Shown in pieces: positions 62,006-64,000 of a DNA stretch of 64,000 bases; the stretch's first letter is position 1; each line of letters begins with the position of its first letter. The notes below the pieces were generated by a model that saw only the letters and a program-made list of their open reading frames with translations, was not told the DNA's origin and did not search any database. The stretch covers positions 1 through 64,000 of the forward strand of contig JAFUCN010000008.1 in assembly GCA_017459665.1 (NCBI GenBank). The letters run 5' to 3'. Source of the stretch: Methanobrevibacter sp. GTDB lineage: Archaea > Methanobacteriota > Methanobacteria > Methanobacteriales > Methanobacteriaceae. A program made the translations under genes and the position numbers.

Positions 62006-63031
62006 ATGAAAGTGGTCGTAGATGCTTCTAATGTAGCACATTATGTTAAAAATGAAAATGGACAACCTCAAATGTCTAATATTCTTGCGGCTGTTAAAGC
62101 ATTAGAGGAAAGTGAAGATGAATTTGTAATAATTGCCGATGCATCACTCCGTCATGACATTGATGATAAAGGAAGATTTTTGAAATTGTTGGAAAGTGAA
62201 AACGTAGAAGAAGTTCCAGCAGGTAATGATGCAGATCATTTTATTTTAGATATTGCAACTAATGAAAGAGCAAAAGTTTTATCAAATGATAAATTCAGAG
62301 ATTATGCTGCTGAATTTAGAAATATTGCTTCAATGAGGATTCCATTTGTTATTGAAAATGGAAGGCTCACATTTGGAAAACCAAAAAAACCTAAAAAGGA
62401 TAAAAACATACTCCAACACATTTGTGATGACATTATTAAAGAATTAAACTTTAAAAAATGGGAAATTTACACTGGTAAAGAAGGTTTAGAAGTTTCTCCA
62501 TTAAATATTGCTAAACAAGCTATTATACGTATTGATAATGATAATAATACAGAATCAAGGTTAGAAAACATATTCTCTAAAATACCAATGTTTAATAAAA
62601 TCGTAGAGATGGTGGATGATGTTGAAATAGCAGCACCATATGTGATTTTTGTGTTGGTTCATCCTAAAGATTATAAAGTTGTTGTAAAAAACGCAGGAAA
62701 TATTTCTGTTACTGTGGCTGACAGATTAGGTCTTGAGAAAAAACCTTTAATTGCAGTCCGTAATGATTTATTCACAAAGCCGGGAAACTTTGAATTGAAT
62801 ATTTTATTGGCTGATGAAGTTACAGAAAATGCTCCATATAACATATTAATCCGTGTAAGTGAGCATGATGAAGTATTCATTAAAAGAAATTCCAGAAATA
62901 TTGCAAGTACTATAGCAGGAAGACTTGGATCTTGGAAATTCCCTTTTGTTTCTGTCAAACCAGATATGCTTTTAGAAAAACCTGGTGAATTTGAGATAGA
63001 ACTCGAGAAAGGAGGGAATTTAGATGGTTAA
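62006..63031 (+). CDS. NYN-domain (Zc3h12a-like) RNase fused to a duplicated domain
   Basis: A 341-residue protein. The N-terminus (1-120) is a PIN-like NYN RNase domain: VVVDASNVAHYV (first catalytic Asp), IIADASLRHDIDD, NDADHFILDIA and VLSNDKFRDYA, with the four Asp positions visible. A basic KPKKPKKDK stretch follows, then a linker of about 80 residues (135-205). The C-terminal half has two similar units of about 60 residues (210-268 and 274-333): both have APYxI, NI, T(V/I)AxRLG, K, P(L/F)(I/V)(A/S)V, and PG(N/E)FE. The second unit has no known function. Its end overlaps the next gene by 8 bp. Confidence 0.8.
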   Translation: MKVVVDASNVAHYVKNENGQPQMSNILAAVKALEESEDEFVIIADASLRHDIDDKGRFLKLLESENVEEVPAGNDADHFILDIATNERAKVLSNDKFRDYAAEFRNIASMRIPFVIENGRLTFGKPKKPKKDKNILQHICDDIIKELNFKKWEIYTGKEGLEVSPLNIAKQAIIRIDNDNNTESRLENIFSKIPMFNKIVEMVDDVEIAAPYVIFVLVHPKDYKVVVKNAGNISVTVADRLGLEKKPLIAVRNDLFTKPGNFELNILLADEVTENAPYNILIRVSEHDEVFIKRNSRNIASTIAGRLGSWKFPFVSVKPDMLLEKPGEFEIELEKGGNLDG

Positions 63032-64000
63032 TGCTTTAACCAAGTCGTTAATAAAGTCAACCACTAAATTAAAACCTATTGCTGTTGGAACAAAGTTTTT
63101 TCCAACAAATTCTCTTGAAACGGAATATGTAGAGTTATTCAACTATACTCAAACTATTCTTTTTGAGATTGAAAAAGCAGAAATTACTTCCGACACTATC
63201 CTAAAAAATCTCATTCGTGATGTGGGTATTGAAAATATTCCAAAGGAATATACTTTTCACGAATTAAAACCTGCCGAAAATAGAATTGAAGAATATGCAT
63301 TAGTAAGTAACATTATCATGGGTAGTGACCGTTATTTTTACATTGAACTTCCATATCCTTCTAATATGATTAACATTTTTGAAAAAATCATTCAGAATGA
63401 AAAAGGGGAAGTTGTGGAAAAAACAGCAACTGAACTTGTTGCAAGAATGTTAAGTAAAAATGATGCCATTCGTGTGGCTATTGAGTTAATTGGTATCGGA
63501 TTGTCTGAAAACATTCAGGTTATTTCTGCTGTGGGAATGACTGGTGCTGCTTCAATTGAAAGAGCAATACATTATACTCAAAATGTAGGAAGTTTTCCTG
63601 GAATTGCATTTACAAAACTGGGTGGTGAATATGCTTTAGTTTTCGATTCACCTTTCCTATTGCAGGAATCTAAACCAGTTGATTTAGAAAATTACTTATT
63701 CATTGATTTAATTGATTCTACCAAATTCATTGATAAAAATGGTAGGACTCAGCTAGTCGAACTCATGACTGGAATTAAGAATTTCATTGAAACTGAATGT
63801 GATGGAGAGTTAGAAGGATATCGTGAAGGTGGAGACGATTTTATTGCAAGATTTCCGTCTAAAGATTTAGCTATCCGTGCAGGACTTGATGCTGCATGGT
63901 TTGCTTTAGATAATGGAGCTAAAATTAGGGCAGGAGTTGGAAGAAGTAGAAGAGAAGCTGGTGAAAGAGCACAGTTGGTTGATAGTTTGGATTCTACTTC
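63024..64000 (+). CDS. Protein with a class III nucleotidyl cyclase-like palm domain (cut by window edge)
   Basis: The ATG is at 63024, behind GGAGGG (63011-63016); the frame remains open to the window end (at least 325 residues). Residues 1-220 match no known family; they include VARMLSKNDAIRVAIELIGIGL, then GTKFF and GGEYALVFDSPFLL. From about 222 the pattern is that of class III cyclases/palm enzymes: FIDLIDSTKFIDK (first metal Asp about 227), then EGGDDFIARFPSKDLAIRAGLDA with GGDD at 269-272, which matches the GDGxxxxF region, and KIRAGVGRSRREAGERAQLVDSL. The metal-binding Asp residues are kept. The C-terminal part is outside the window. Its gene overlaps the NYN gene by 8 bp. Confidence 0.7.
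   Translation, partial: MVNALTKSLIKSTTKLKPIAVGTKFFPTNSLETEYVELFNYTQTILFEIEKAEITSDTILKNLIRDVGIENIPKEYTFHELKPAENRIEEYALVSNIIMGSDRYFYIELPYPSNMINIFEKIIQNEKGEVVEKTATELVARMLSKNDAIRVAIELIGIGLSENIQVISAVGMTGAASIERAIHYTQNVGSFPGIAFTKLGGEYALVFDSPFLLQESKPVDLENYLFIDLIDSTKFIDKNGRTQLVELMTGIKNFIETECDGELEGYREGGDDFIARFPSKDLAIRAGLDAAWFALDNGAKIRAGVGRSRREAGERAQLVDSLDST

Overview
The window is a stretch of an archaeal chromosome, almost certainly from a methanogen of the order Methanobacteriales and most likely Methanobrevibacter or a close relative. The reasons are the very AT-rich DNA, the A-type ATP synthase, TFB, archaeal DnaG, Gar1, NAC and a histone-fold protein, the methanogen genes tfrB (CoM/CoB-dependent fumarate reductase) and pgk2 (2-phosphoglycerate kinase), and a giant adhesin-like surface protein. 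TATA boxes of the TTTATATA kind, Shine-Dalgarno motifs of the GGTG/GGAGG kind and occasional TTG/GTG starts fit the same group. The assignment is an inference; no 16S rRNA gene is present.

Layout. 1-1.5 kb: the end of the A-ATP synthase operon (atpB, atpD) and a 49-residue membrane protein. 1.5-5.1 kb: ATP-grasp enzyme, tRNA-Gln, DUF1284 protein, BioY and DnaG. 5.6-7.7 kb: an RraA-like protein, Gar1 and TFB. 8-15 kb: membrane proteins, a two-domain glycosyltransferase, transporters and a 40-residue basic protein. 15-19.2 kb: a DUF364 protein, a ruined membrane-protein gene, and a five-gene operon led by UMP kinase. 19.2-26.5 kb: nitroreductase, aquaporin, a cell-surface protein and the 1403-residue adhesin-like protein. 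26.7-28.7 kb: histone-fold/coiled-coil protein, ZPR1-type zinc finger protein and 2-phosphoglycerate kinase. 28.77-30.39 kb: a complete but dead insertion sequence with 17-bp terminal inverted repeats and a 9-bp target duplication. 30.5-34.8 kb: DUF1611 protein, SepF, a TDT-type transporter, a metal-dependent hydrolase and a FilR1-type regulator. 34.8-40.3 kb: a five-gene minus-strand operon tfrB-trmJ-ferredoxin protein-dcd-glyS. 40.4-45 kb: indolepyruvate oxidoreductase iorAB, facing an ACT-domain gene and an aryl-acid CoA ligase. 45-52 kb: TPR protein, sodium:solute symporter with a 37-residue partner, YhgE/Pip protein, CMD-family protein and a rubredoxin-glutamate synthase. 52.4-55.1 kb: the molybdate/tungstate transporter modABC. 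55-60.7 kb: 3-methyladenine glycosylase, two tandem membrane acyltransferases, a FUSC-like protein and an aldo/keto reductase. 60.8-64 kb: NAC, a phosphoesterase, an NYN-domain protein and the start of a protein with a class III cyclase-like palm.

Functional themes. iorAB, the ACT protein and the CoA ligase together look like a module that interconverts aryl acids, aryl-CoAs and aromatic amino-acid keto acids. TfrB links fumarate reduction to the methanogenic thiols. SepF is the archaeal FtsZ membrane anchor. ModABC supplies the Mo/W needed by formylmethanofuran dehydrogenase. The adhesin-like protein and the membrane-anchored protein next to it suggest a host- or partner-associated life on a pseudomurein wall.

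No CRISPR array, prophage or rRNA operon was found. The most interesting leads are the NYN-RNase/cyclase-palm gene pair at the right edge, the histone fold fused to a coiled coil, the TFB gene with no normal start codon in front of its conserved N-terminus, the GT2-GT28-like fusion, several very small membrane proteins, and palindromes in the modA promoter.
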